Shown here piece after piece: positions 34,601 through 44,700 of a DNA stretch of 64,000 nucleotides (its first letter is position 1; every line of letters starts with the position of its first letter). Under the pieces are notes generated by a model, which was not told the origin of the DNA, ran no database searches, and saw nothing but the letters and a program-made list of their open reading frames with translations. Both the position numbers and the translations under genes were made by a program. Source of the stretch: Helopsaltes ochotensis (lineage: Eukaryota; Chordata; Aves; Passeriformes; Locustellidae); NCBI GenBank assembly GCA_013400155.1, contig VXBM01001077.1:1-64000 (forward strand), written 5' to 3'.

Positions 34601-37600
34601 GTCTGCAAAGCTACTGAGGAGAGACATTTAGAAAAACACACACAAGTAAATATTTAAATCAGGGTTATTCAGTCTATTGCAGGCAGTCACATTAATGAAA
34701 ATGCATATTTGATTATTAATTGTAAATATTGGCTTGTAGCCAGGCCTGAAATTTTAAGTGGAAGAATGAGCACGAGCTATGTGATTACACTCAGCCCACC
34801 CTTGCTTTTTCCCATCACTTCCTATAAAATCTCATTATTGGCTCTTATATGAAGAGGGAGCTCCCAAAACAGCTGCTGTACTTTGTCTGCCAAGCTATCA
34901 ACACACTGCAGGAGGAGGAGAGTGAAGAGTTCTGGCTGCTCCACTGCAAGTTACCTTGCCTGACGGGGAAAGTCAAGCAATCAATGCTGCCAAGGCACCT
35001 AACATGGACACTATTCCCACAGCAGACAAAGTCCCCCAGCAAAGCCTTTCTCAGCCCAATTTAAATGGTGGAAGGAAAAGAAAAGTGGCATTATCACGAG
35101 CTGCAGAGCACACACAGTGGGCTCAGCTGGTCACCTTCACCAGACTGACCCTCAGACAGCAGGACGAGCCTAGGGAATAGGAACAGCTCAACCTCATCAC
35201 TCCCTGCCCAGAACCACCAAGGACAGGGGAAAGCCCAAAGCTCACCAAAGCTTTCTGCTCTGCCATGCTAGAAGAGAGTTGTTTCCAGGCTCCTCTACTT
35301 ACACTACCTGGCAACAACACCTTAAAGGATCTTAGAGCAACTGGGGAATGCTCAAAATCTGACCGTGTCTGTGGCACCACCCCTCTGCTTTCCACACACC
35401 AGCACTGCAGGAAGCAGGGTGGAAAACATGGGTGTGCTTTATGGTCATCTACCCAGAAAACTCCTTCAAGAAGCTCCAGGAATTTCCATTCACTGCTACA
35501 GCAACATTATTGGTGTTTACTGGAAAGTAATGGGAGATGACTGGAACAGGCCGGACCTAATTTGCAGCAGTTCAGAACATCCCGGGGCATTCCCATTAAT
35601 AACAGCTTTTTAAAGTTGGGGAAAATATGGTCTCAATATCCAAATTTTTCCTGATCTGTGTCCAGGATGAGAAATCACACTGAGCATTTCTCAAACTTTT
35701 TGAAAGGTCATCCTCCCTTAGGGATCTTTATTTGAATAAACAAAGTGAAAAGAAGTCTTTATTTTTCTTTCCCTTTTTTTTCTCCCCATACAAGCATTGC
35801 ACCACCCAGAGAACAGGTAACTGCCCTCAATTGCTGGTACCAGCTCAGCAGAGTGAAAATCTGATGTAATTAGCAGCTCACTGCTGCAACTGAAGAAAAT
35901 TAATTACTGTCAACAATTAAAACTTCTGGCTACTGTGAGCAACTCACAACTACCTCCCAGTCCTTCCTGACCCAGAGTTTGAAAAATACCATCCCACAGA
36001 TTCCAATACAGTCACTAGGAAGCCTGAGACAAAAAAGGCCCCAAAAGCTTTTTGAGAACAAAACGAAAATAAATAATAAAAAACCCACCTCTATGGAGGA
36101 AGTTTCCTTTCTGTTGAAACATCTTTGTATGGATTCTGTGATTGACCCCTTTCTAAAAGAATGAAAATACCATGTGGGCTGTGCTGCGTGGCAGCCAAGT
36201 GGAACAGAAGGGATAATGCTGAACCCAGAAAGGCAGAGGGAAGAATTAGGAAAGATCGACAGCCTAAAGCTATTCAACAAAAGTGACTGCTTAAGCTGGG
36301 ATAAGTCTGAGAGGCCTGGACACTAAATGCTCTCTGTGGGGGCTGTTTGTACCTCAGCTGGACCCTCCCAGCCCCAAACATTAACTGGTGATGAGAGAAG
36401 CGAGGGGCTACCAGTGACTCGAGAAGATTTGGCCAGGACTGTTGCCAACACAGTCTTGGCAGCAGCAGTAGTCTTGTGTACTCTGAATTGTTCAGGTTTT
36501 TCCAAATAGATGTATTGGTTTTGCTTTTCTTCTCCCCTACAAGAAGTTCTGTTTGTTTAAAGCCATTGCTTAACTCTGTGCTCACAGGCATTGCTCATTC
36601 CTGAGCATTCAAAGGGCATAATTGAATTTCCCAGGCTTCTGGGAAAGGGTCAAGCCAGCTTTGTGTAACAATTTTAGCAAGAACCCAATTAAATTAAGGC
36701 AAGCTCCGTTGTTGTCAATCTGTGCCTTGGAGAAGGGTTACAATTAAACAACAAAACATAGCGTGACACTAAGGACAGCAACATATTTACTTCAGCAACC
36801 TCAGAGTACATTACCACAATATCATAAAAACAAGATTTAACACTGAGAATTTACCCAAGCAAGACAAACATTACTCCAGGGCAATATGATATTGTGTGCT
36901 TTGTTGGGTTGTTTTTTTCCTTTCTAAAAGTGAAGGAAAACCGAATTCCTTCAGTATTCCCAGGTTTTTAGTCTGCTAGTGTCAGCTGTGACTACCTTAT
37001 TTAGAAACAAAATCAACTTCTATTAAACATCTATTAAAGATACATCCTGTAACCTCTGTAAGGGAAAAAACACTTAAGCACAACAAACACAAACAGGGAG
37101 AGCAGGGAGAAAAACTACTGTCATTAACTTCAGTTAGACACGTCCATGTATAAACATTTATGCTGACCTCAAACTGAGTGACAGACCATCATGTACTCTC
37201 TTTTAAATACACTATTAGCATTTTCTGGTGGGTAATCAGCATACAGGATAAGTGCTTGTGAGATATTTCCCCTCTTGCTTCATCTGCCTGACCTCCTCCT
37301 CTCCCCTGCAACATTAACAAAGCTGGCAGCATTCAACAGAAAAATATTGCAAACAGAAAAACAGAGTGTAGTTTTTCAGATCACATTACATTTTTTTCCC
37401 CTCTCCTCCATCATTCCCTGATTTCTCTCCCCCATGCTCTGCTTCTCTTTTCCATTTTCCTTGCCTGTTTTCTTGTCTTGGCCATCTGTTTCTCCTTCTC
37501 TTTTCTCACATCTTGTCTGTGTGGTCTTTAATGTAGGATTTCTTTCAGCTTTATGCTTTCCTATTATCTTTTGCCCACATTTTTGCGTTGCGTTTTTTGA

Positions 37601-40600
37601 AGTTATCTGGTTTACTGAGCGTTTTTCCCCTCCCCTTTTTAAATTACCTGACCCTGTGTTACTTGCTCGGGTTATTTTCTTCAAAGGCTGGTGAGCCTGA
37701 CTACACAATCCCACTCAGAGGAACAGTGCTCTCAGCACACCTACTCATGAGCTCCATGACCCAGTGGAACTTAAATACATATTGAGCTAGAAGTTAGACC
37801 AGAGCAGCCACTAGAAACTAAGAGGAGATCACCAAGTGTTTTAGAGAAAGAAGGTTTGTCTCAAGACCAGAGAGCACTATTATTTTGTTATCACATGAAT
37901 ATTTAGACTCACCATTTACAACCTGTGTAAGAAGAGCTTCTTTATCAATGAAAAAACAACTGAGACCCACATGAGTTAAGATACAGACACCCAAAGCCCC
38001 TTGAGGGTGTCTGCCCTTACCTCTAGGCAAATTACTGATCCTTGGTGCTCTTTGAAGACTTTCAGCTGCTCTCCAGTGACAATATTCCAGGTCCTGATGG
38101 TGTAATCCGTGCTGCCAGAGAACAGCTCCCTGTTTGGTGCGTCAAGTATAAGGCATAAGACGGCCCCAGTGTGTCCCAGCAGGGTCTGGTAGCAGCGCCC
38201 GCTGGACACCCACCAGACCTTCACAGTGCAGTCCGTGCTTCCTGTCACCAGCAAGTCCCTGCTCACTTTCTCCTCCTCCTCCTCTTCCTCCTCCTCTTCT
38301 TCCAGCACATCCCTGGAGGAATAGTGAGCTAGAGTCAGGACACAGTTCCGATGGCCCCGGAATTCCTGGATTTGTTTCTCCTTGTCCACGCTCCAGCAGC
38401 GGGCTGTCCTGTCATAGGAGCCACTGAAGAGATAGTCTTTAGCAACCAGGATTCTGCAAAAAATAAAGTTTGTATATATGAACAGTATTGTTCCTTTTAC
38501 GTAACCATCTTTTGCCAAAAAAAGTACCCTGAAGTATGAAACAGCACCAAAAACGTAACATCTTTGGCATTTTTGAAAATCAAACACTTCCCTTTCTTTT
38601 GAAATTGAGGTTCCTCATTCAGGTACAGTGATGCAGATATTTTTGCACTATAACATTGTAACTTTGTGCATTTTATTTTGCTAAAATTTCTTCCAGCAAG
38701 GAATATGAACTTTCATAAGTTATATATAAAATACCTAGAAGTTTGATTTGTTGCTTGGTTTGCACTTCTTGGGTTTTTTTTAATTAACTAATTATTGTTA
38801 ATTATTCATTAATATTTCTTTATTAAAATATTTTAATAATTTTAATTATTTTAATGTGACAATAGCCTGGAATCAAAACAATAACAAAGCAACAAAATAA
38901 CATTCCAGGAATCTGAACTGTAACTGACAGTGTGGAAAATAACCAGCTTTCCACCATCAAATAAGAAGAATGCAAGAAAAAAAAAATACACTCAATTTCA
39001 CTTAGCTCAGGATCTCAAAAAAAGGTAAAGGAAGAGCACCCCACTTATTACATAACTGAAGAGCAAACCAAAGATTACACCTCAGAAATTCAACTTCCTG
39101 GGCCTTCAAAAAAATGAGTTGTAGCTGCACAAGCATGCAATAACAGAAAAAACTCTAGAGTTCATATTTCCAAACCAGAGATAGGAAACATCCATAACCT
39201 GCCTTCTTTGTCAGCTGAGCCTGGCCCTTTGGAACCTTTCGAACAGGCAACAAAGTCATTTGAATGGGGAACACATTTCCCATTTGCTGATTCAAGCAAA
39301 AATCAGGCCTGTGCCAAAACACAGAACCAGCCTTCCTAACTATTTACAGAATCTCACTACACATCAGATGTGTTTTGAGTTTAGAAAGGAACTAAGAAGC
39401 CCACACGCCCACCAGAAAAGAAATGTTAAGAAAATACCAATCTTTGACTGCTCTATTTGCCATTAATTAAATCCAGTCCAACTATTAATAAGCACTTTAA
39501 ATGGAAAGGCCAATCAGCCACATACAGTAAGTTTATTATTAAACTTCATTTGCCCGAACAGGAATAATAATTACAGAAAAATCCCTGACTTGATCCCACT
39601 TGCTGACACAAAAGCTTGACAGGATGTTTTTAAACCTATTTATCAGAAGCATCTGTTATCAATTGGATAATTTCTTCTGGAATTTCATTCCCAGTCCTGG
39701 ATTCCATTCCCCTGCTGTGCGCCTTTCATTTCTCTCCTATCTGTGTCAGCAGTGTTGCTAGAAAAACTAATCATTGCAGCACAGAACACGAACTCAGAGG
39801 TTTACACAGCCCCTTTTATGAGGGTGGCAATGAGGGACTGCATGAAGTGATGAAGTGTGTGATAACAGATGACAGGAACACGAAGGGAGAGCCCCACCTG
39901 TTGACAATTGATGTGTGGCCTCGGTAAATGGCCAAGCACTGCCCGGTCAGCACGTCCCACTTGCGAATGGTGTGGTCAGCACTGCACGTGAAGGCAGCCT
40001 CGTTCTCCAAGTGGCAAAAGGTGATGTAGCTTTCATGTCCTAGGAATAACGAAAGAAATCGGTCACTGTGCAAGCAGAAAGGACAGACTAGTCCAGCTCT
40101 TCACCTTAACCAAGAGAAAAATATGAACAAATGTACCAAAACTCCAGTTTTAAATGTGCCACCATGCTTTTCATTTAAAAGGTTTGTGTAAAGCACTACC
40201 ATTTCAAGTCACAGCAGAAAACTTCTATGATATCAGGATTAAATGCAAGAGTAAAACAGTACAGTTCACCAATCAGGTAAATCAAACAGTATTATAAAAA
40301 TGTAATGAGATAGACTAATGAAGTTTGAAACCAGTAAAAAAACTATCTTATTTTTTAATTAAAAAATGCTTTTGCTTCCTCCTTCTGAAAGCAGGGAGAA
40401 AAAGGCTGCATTTCAACCCAGCCCATTGATTGTCAGGACAAAAACAGTCATAAATCAAAGCATGGAACTCTGAAAAAAAATGACTTGAAACTTACCAGCA
40501 AGTTTGATTTCATTGTCCAGGCAGAATGAAAAGCAAACAAAAAAACATACCAGGTAAATAGTCAGCCAACACTTTCTCCCACATGACTAAACACCACAAT

Positions 40601-43009
40601 TTTCTAAGTATCAGTATACCTTCAAGGAAAAGAAAGGGAGGGAGAGAAGGGAGAGAAGGGAGAGAAGGGAGAGAANGAAGGGAGAGAAGGGAGAGAAGGG
40701 AGAGAAGGGAGAGAAGGGAGAGAAGGGAGAGAAGGGAGAGAAGGGAGAGAAGGGAGAGAAGGGAGAGAAGGATTACAGCACAATTGTTTACACAATATTC
40801 AGAGTACACAGGGATTCTACAGTTACAATAAAAACAGACACAACCACAGATCTAAAAATGTCACACTGGCAAACAAGGCAATACCAAAAAAGAGGAATCA
40901 ATATTACCACCTCAAGCTTTTGTTGCTGCTTAGCAAGATGTGTCATTTTTCTATTGTAACATTAAATGCACCACATGTAAAAATCCCCTTGGGAATCAAA
41001 TCCCAGCTTCATCCAAGACCTCTTGTGTGAAATTGCTGTCACCAATCTAATCATTGGACTACTATTACCTTGCATTCTTCTGTTTTAACATTTAGACTGT
41101 AAGCTTTCAGGAGCAGAACTGTTTCTGAAACTGTTTTTAAGTCACTATTACAAGAGTGACAGTTATGGCTGAAGTTGGTGGGCCCTACTGTGACTTAAAT
41201 ACTGTTCTTTGAGGAAAAAAAAAAGCAAAAATAAATCAAAGAAGGACAATTGTGATTAAGGAGAGACAGATGGACAAAGATACTAGAAAAACAGAATATT
41301 GTAAAATAAAGAGATGGTAAAAAAACTGAGGGAAAGCAGACTGCCCAGTAAAACACTGTTTCACTGACTGCAACAAACAGATTTCTCTGCAATTCCTGAA
41401 GTTCAAAAGCCTTGTTGCATTTCAAAAGCAAACCAGAATCCACGTTACAAACATATGGCTTGTTTCCTCAAAAACAAACTCATCAGATGCCAAAAATTAA
41501 ACAGGTCACCAGGGCTATAAGCAAAACTACACTCATTCTCCCATATTCACGAAACTTTTTGCAAAGCAGCCTGAATGGGTCAGCTTTCAATCACTGGGAT
41601 TTTTCCCACAGCATCATGTAATCCAGCTCTGAGATCAAAACAGCATCTTGGTTATTGCACCAAACCCTGCCAGGCCGATTTTAACCATCAGTAACACTCG
41701 ACCCACACATAGCGTGCCAAAACCCCATGTGGCAGACAAGGTCTGGTGCTGGTCTGGCCAAAAGCAGCCACCACACAAGTCTGCCGGTTGTGCTGTGGTG
41801 CAGCCTGAAACTGCCTTAGAGATACAGGTTTATCAGTAATTACAGCTTGTAAAATTAAAATTGACACGACAACTGCGTGTGTGCGTAAGTGTAAAATACA
41901 CATAATTATCTGATTCCACTGACAGTTCACAAACCACCCGGCCCAACCTTCCCCAGAGTTTACCCCAAACACTGGCAGTACTGGCAGATTCCATAATAAT
42001 GAGTGCTATCCAATACATTTCTTTTTCTAGTTAAGAGTTAATTAGTGGTTTAAAGGGATTTCTTAAGCCTAAAGCAAATGCAGTGAGCTTTCCAGAAGCT
42101 AGAACCGTGGCAGGATGTGGGGGGAAAAAAGACAATACTCCATAGTGAAAAACAAGCAAGCAAGCAAACAAACAACAAGGAAATCACAGCAATGTGATTT
42201 CTTCTTTGGAAGAAAAGAATATTAGGAATTCCAAATTTAACAGCTTTATTTTTTTCTGTATGAAAAGAACATGATTGGGAATAAAAACATCTTTAGCCCA
42301 TATCTAGACACTTGCATGACCGCACTAGTTTTTTTTTTCTTTTCAATTACTGACATGCCAGTCTAAGCATAATAACTTTTTTTAAGATGCAAAGTTAATT
42401 TAAATTGAAAAAGCCCAGCAATTAACATTTCTGTGGATCAAATGAGGAGGGAAAACAAAAGTAACCTATTTAGCAAGGTTCTTTTCCAGACTTCTGGGTC
42501 AAGGGAGTCTAAATAAAGACCACCTGGAACCGAGATGATTAAAAAGAAAAAAGAGAGAGAGACTAACAAAAAGTCAGTATTTTTTCACAGTATAAAACAG
42601 GGTTTCCAGAAAGTGACATAAGTTAAACAACTTCGCACACCCTGAGATAAAAGGATCCCTGCATTCGCTAGTGCTGGTAACCTGGTTTGGGTTGAAGCAG
42701 CTCCTGCTTAACGTCGCTGTAATAAACACCAAAACAAAACAAGCATGATTTTGGCTGCCCGGCAGGGACTGAGAGTGACCAGAACACGCTGCGTGGCCTG
42801 TGCCACCCTTCCCACCCAAAGCCCGGGCGAAAGGCAGCTGCCGTACCTTGGAAGTGCCCGTGGCACTGGCTGTCGGCGGTGCTCCAGAGCCGCGCCGTGC
42901 CGTCCTCGCTGCCCGTGAGGAGCCGCTGCCCGTCGGGGCTCAGGCTCAGCCAGTTGATGCCCCCTTGGTGATCCGTGCAGACCTTCACGGCCGAGCCGCC
43001 GTTCCCCAT
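22455..43009 (-). CDS. WDR86: WD repeat-containing protein 86 (6 coding exons)
   Basis: A beta-propeller protein of poorly known function. Exons, in transcript order on the minus strand: 43009-42847, 40039-39898, 38453-38021, 29353-29218, 24717-24614, 22673-22455. They total 1,197 bases with matching phases, or 398 codons plus TGA; human WDR86 is about 376 residues as I recall. Eight WD repeats are visible. Their ends read ARLWS, TIRKWDV, TARCWSV, TVKVWWV, TIRTWNI, TVKCWFV, ACARAFN (degenerate, no Trp) and TLRIWDI. There is no signal peptide or membrane segment. The extra length over human comes from a run of 11 Glu (153-163) between repeats 3 and 4 and a longer basic C-terminal tail. The start MGNGGSAVKVC matches the human MGGGGSALRVC; an in-frame upstream ATG (43,084) exists but is less likely. 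The gene spans over 20 kb and converges on NUB1. Confidence 0.95.
23850..23996 (+). mobile_element. CR1 LINE 3' fragment in WDR86 intron 5, plus orientation
   Basis: It reads CTCATCTCTGGAAGTGTTCA, then a diverged 'GGGGGGTTGGAATGAGGTCC' block, and ends near TCTATGATTCCATGAC, the CR1 tail. It is antisense to WDR86. Its 5' limit is estimated. Confidence 0.8.
24614..24717 (-). CDS. WDR86: WDR86 coding exon 5
   Basis: It encodes LFTGSGDACARAFNSRSG, whose first codon is split, and RGHKFIINCIQ. The WD repeat here is degenerate, with Phe where Trp is usual. The same is true of human WDR86 as I recall it. The donor GTCAGG is weak. Confidence 0.94.
28199..28355. repeat. 8-bp purine minisatellite (GAGAGAAG)n in WDR86 intron 4
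   Basis: About 17 nearly perfect copies of GAGAGAAG, preceded by a slightly irregular GA-rich lead-in. The plus strand is entirely purine, so the WDR86 pre-mRNA carries a long C/U tract. The long open frames on both strands here are artefacts of the repeat. Confidence 0.97.
29218..29353 (-). CDS. WDR86: WDR86 coding exon 4
   Basis: It encodes LVNRHLYSGSADRTVKCWF of WD repeat 6 and KHSVSTLKYHAG of repeat 7. It ends with one base of a split Leu codon before GTAAGT. Confidence 0.95.
31554..32110 (-). mobile_element. CR1 LINE 3' fragment in WDR86 intron 3, minus orientation
   Basis: It opens with AGAATCACAGAATGGTTTGG and GTTAGAAGGGACCTTAAAGA, followed by the familiar CTGCCATGGGCAGGGACACC. It is the longest and best-preserved CR1 copy in the window, about 550 bases. 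It lies in sense orientation to WDR86. The inner end is estimated. Confidence 0.88.
38021..38453 (-). CDS. WDR86: WDR86 coding exon 3 (with Glu run)
   Basis: The largest coding exon, residues 102-246, covers WD repeats 3 to 5 and the start of 6. Between GHRNCVLTLAHYSS and LLVTGSTDCTVKVW it carries 11 consecutive Glu codons (38,232-38,270 region on the minus strand). The frame is open throughout and both splice sites are good. Confidence 0.96.
39898..40039 (-). CDS. WDR86: WDR86 coding exon 2
   Basis: It encodes the second WD repeat: GHESYITFCHLE, FTCSADHTIRKWDV and RGHTSIVN. The acceptor is TTCCTAG and the donor GTGGGG, a weaker match. Confidence 0.95.
40630..40772. repeat. 9-bp purine minisatellite (GAGAGAAGG)n in WDR86 intron 1
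   Basis: About 15 copies of GAGAGAAGG, with one ambiguous base (N at 40,676) inside the array. The plus strand is all purine. The unit differs from the 28.2-kb array by one extra G. Because 9 is divisible by 3, it stays open in every frame, which creates false open frames. Confidence 0.97.
42847..43009 (-). CDS. WDR86: WDR86 coding exon 1
   Basis: It encodes residues 1-54, including the near-invariant HQGGINWLSLSPDGQRLLTG and ARLWSTAD of the first WD repeat. It lies in the edge of the CpG island. It ends in phase 1 at GTACGG. Confidence 0.93.
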
Positions 43010-44700
43010 CCCGGCGCTGCCGGCGCAGATCACGGGCGCTTCGCAGCCCCCAGACCGTGCTCCGGACCTCCGGCCGTGCCCCACGGACCGACTGCTGCCA
43101 TTACCTCAACTCCGAGACATCAGCAGGGCGCTCCAGGCTCCTGCACAGGGACACAAAGGGGGAACGGGAGAGCGCGTTAAATCATTTCATCTCCCCGCGG
43201 CTGCCTCGCTTCCTCAGCCAGGGTGAGCTGAAGCCGCCGAGCGCCCGTTGCCCCGCAGGATCCCCACGGCGGCAGATGGGCGCACACGCTGCCCGCTGTG
43301 CCCTGTCCATGGGCATCGGGGCACATCCAGCCCCTCGGGCGGACAGAGCCTGGGCGGCGGTACCGCTATTTGGTGCCCTCGCCGAGGCTGCTGCCTTTAA
43401 AGCAATCTCAGGGCTGACCTTAGGCACGCCGAGGAGGCGACGCCTCCGAGAGGGGAGCCCGGGCTCAGGCGGCCCCCAACGCTCCGAGTCGCCTCCATCC
43501 CTCCCGCCTGGCCCCTCGGCGTCTCGGCACTCACCGCCCCGGGCAGGGCTCCGGCGGAGCGGTCCCCACTCGCTCTCCAGGCAGGGGGAATCTCCTCCCG
43601 CCGGGACACCGGAGCCAGCGCCGGGCCGAGCACAGGGTCCCCCCCGGCCACCGCTGCCTCCGCCCTGCGGGGAGGCGGAAAGGGCTCCCGCCGTGCCCCC
43701 TCAGCCCACCCCGGGGCGGGCCCTCACCCCTCGCCCCGGCCCTGCCTCCATTACCTCCCGCTCCGCGTTCGAGCCGCTTCCCCCCGTGGCGGCCGCCTCG
43801 CCCCGCCCGCTCAGCTCCCCCCGTGCTGCCGCTCTGCTCCTCGTCCTCCTCTTCGGNNNNNNNNNNNNNNNNNNNNNNNNNNNNNNNNNNNNNNNNNNNN
43901 NNNNNNNNNNNNNNNNNNNNNNNNNNNNNNNNNNNNNNNNNNNNNNNNNNNNNNNNNNNNNNNNNNNNNNNNNNNNNNNNNNNNNNNNNNNNNNNNNNNN
44001 NNNNNNNNNNNNNNNNNNNNNNNNNNNNNNNNNNNNNNNNNNNNNNNNNNNNNNNNNNNNNNNNNNNNNNNNNNNNNNNNNNNNNNNNNNNNNNNNNNNN
44101 NCCTCCCCGCCTCCCCGGGGCTGCAGCCGCCCCTACCGCCGTTGGGTCGCCCGGCGGGGCGGGGGAAGCGCCGGGGCGGGAGGGTCTCTCCCGGCTGGGG
44201 TCTCGTTAACAGCCGCAGTGCAGCCATAGCAGCCCGACAGCACCCCCGCATCCGCGGAGGAGCCCCCGGGCTCGTCCCAGGGGAGGCAGCGCTTCCTGCG
44301 GCACCTTCGCCCCGCAGGACGCCCGGCGACACCGGCCTTTCCTCCCTGGCCCCTCCGGTGCCTCCCGGGGGGGGCACGCAGAGGCTTGTGCTGGGAGCTG
44401 GGTTGAGGGAAGCCATCGCCTTTTGTTTCTCTTCTCGCCCCTCTTCCTCTGGGCGAGCTCCTGCCACGTTTCGCCACCGGAGCCCCAAACCCGCTGTCTC
44501 GCTTTGCTCCGACCCGAAGCTTTTCGGGCTCTTTCTTATTAATGAAGCCCCTTGCCCATCCGTCCTCTGCACGCCTTGGGCACGGCTTCTGCGGTGCCAC
44601 AGACCGAGGGTTCTGTCCCACCATGGTGTAAATAAATGTAGGGAGGATAAATCCCCTGAGCAAAGTAACGTGGAGAGGCCGAGAGCTCCCAGCAAGGCAG
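42850..44700 (-). promoter_or_regulatory. WDR86: WDR86 CpG-island promoter region
   Basis: GC- and CpG-rich sequence runs from inside WDR86 coding exon 1 to about 44,700, broken by an assembly gap. On the minus strand an acceptor (CTGTGCAG ending at 43,141) precedes the coding exon. Donor-like sites occur at 43,753-43,754 (GAG|GTAATGG) and near 43,530 (GTGAGTGCC). A non-coding first exon upstream of the coding exon is therefore plausible. The transcription start cannot be placed. Confidence 0.65.
43857..44101. other. Assembly gap (245 N)
   Basis: A run of 245 N sits inside the GC-rich WDR86 promoter island. Such gaps are common in avian GC-rich DNA. Open frames reported across it have no meaning. 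Confidence 1.

Noticed and set aside
34849..35064. Plus-strand frame with a Glu-rich helix-like segment in WDR86 intron 3
   Set aside because: Short, antisense, no similarity that I know of, and no promoter or splice signal.
40510..40831. Leu/Ser and Arg/Glu frames over the 40.6-kb array
   Set aside because: A 9-bp unit stays open in every frame; no splice sites or flanking coding sequence.
43057..44229. 390-codon open frame across the WDR86 island
   Set aside because: It spans the N gap, so part is undefined, and the rest is GC-rich DNA where stops are rare. A mirror frame exists on the other strand.
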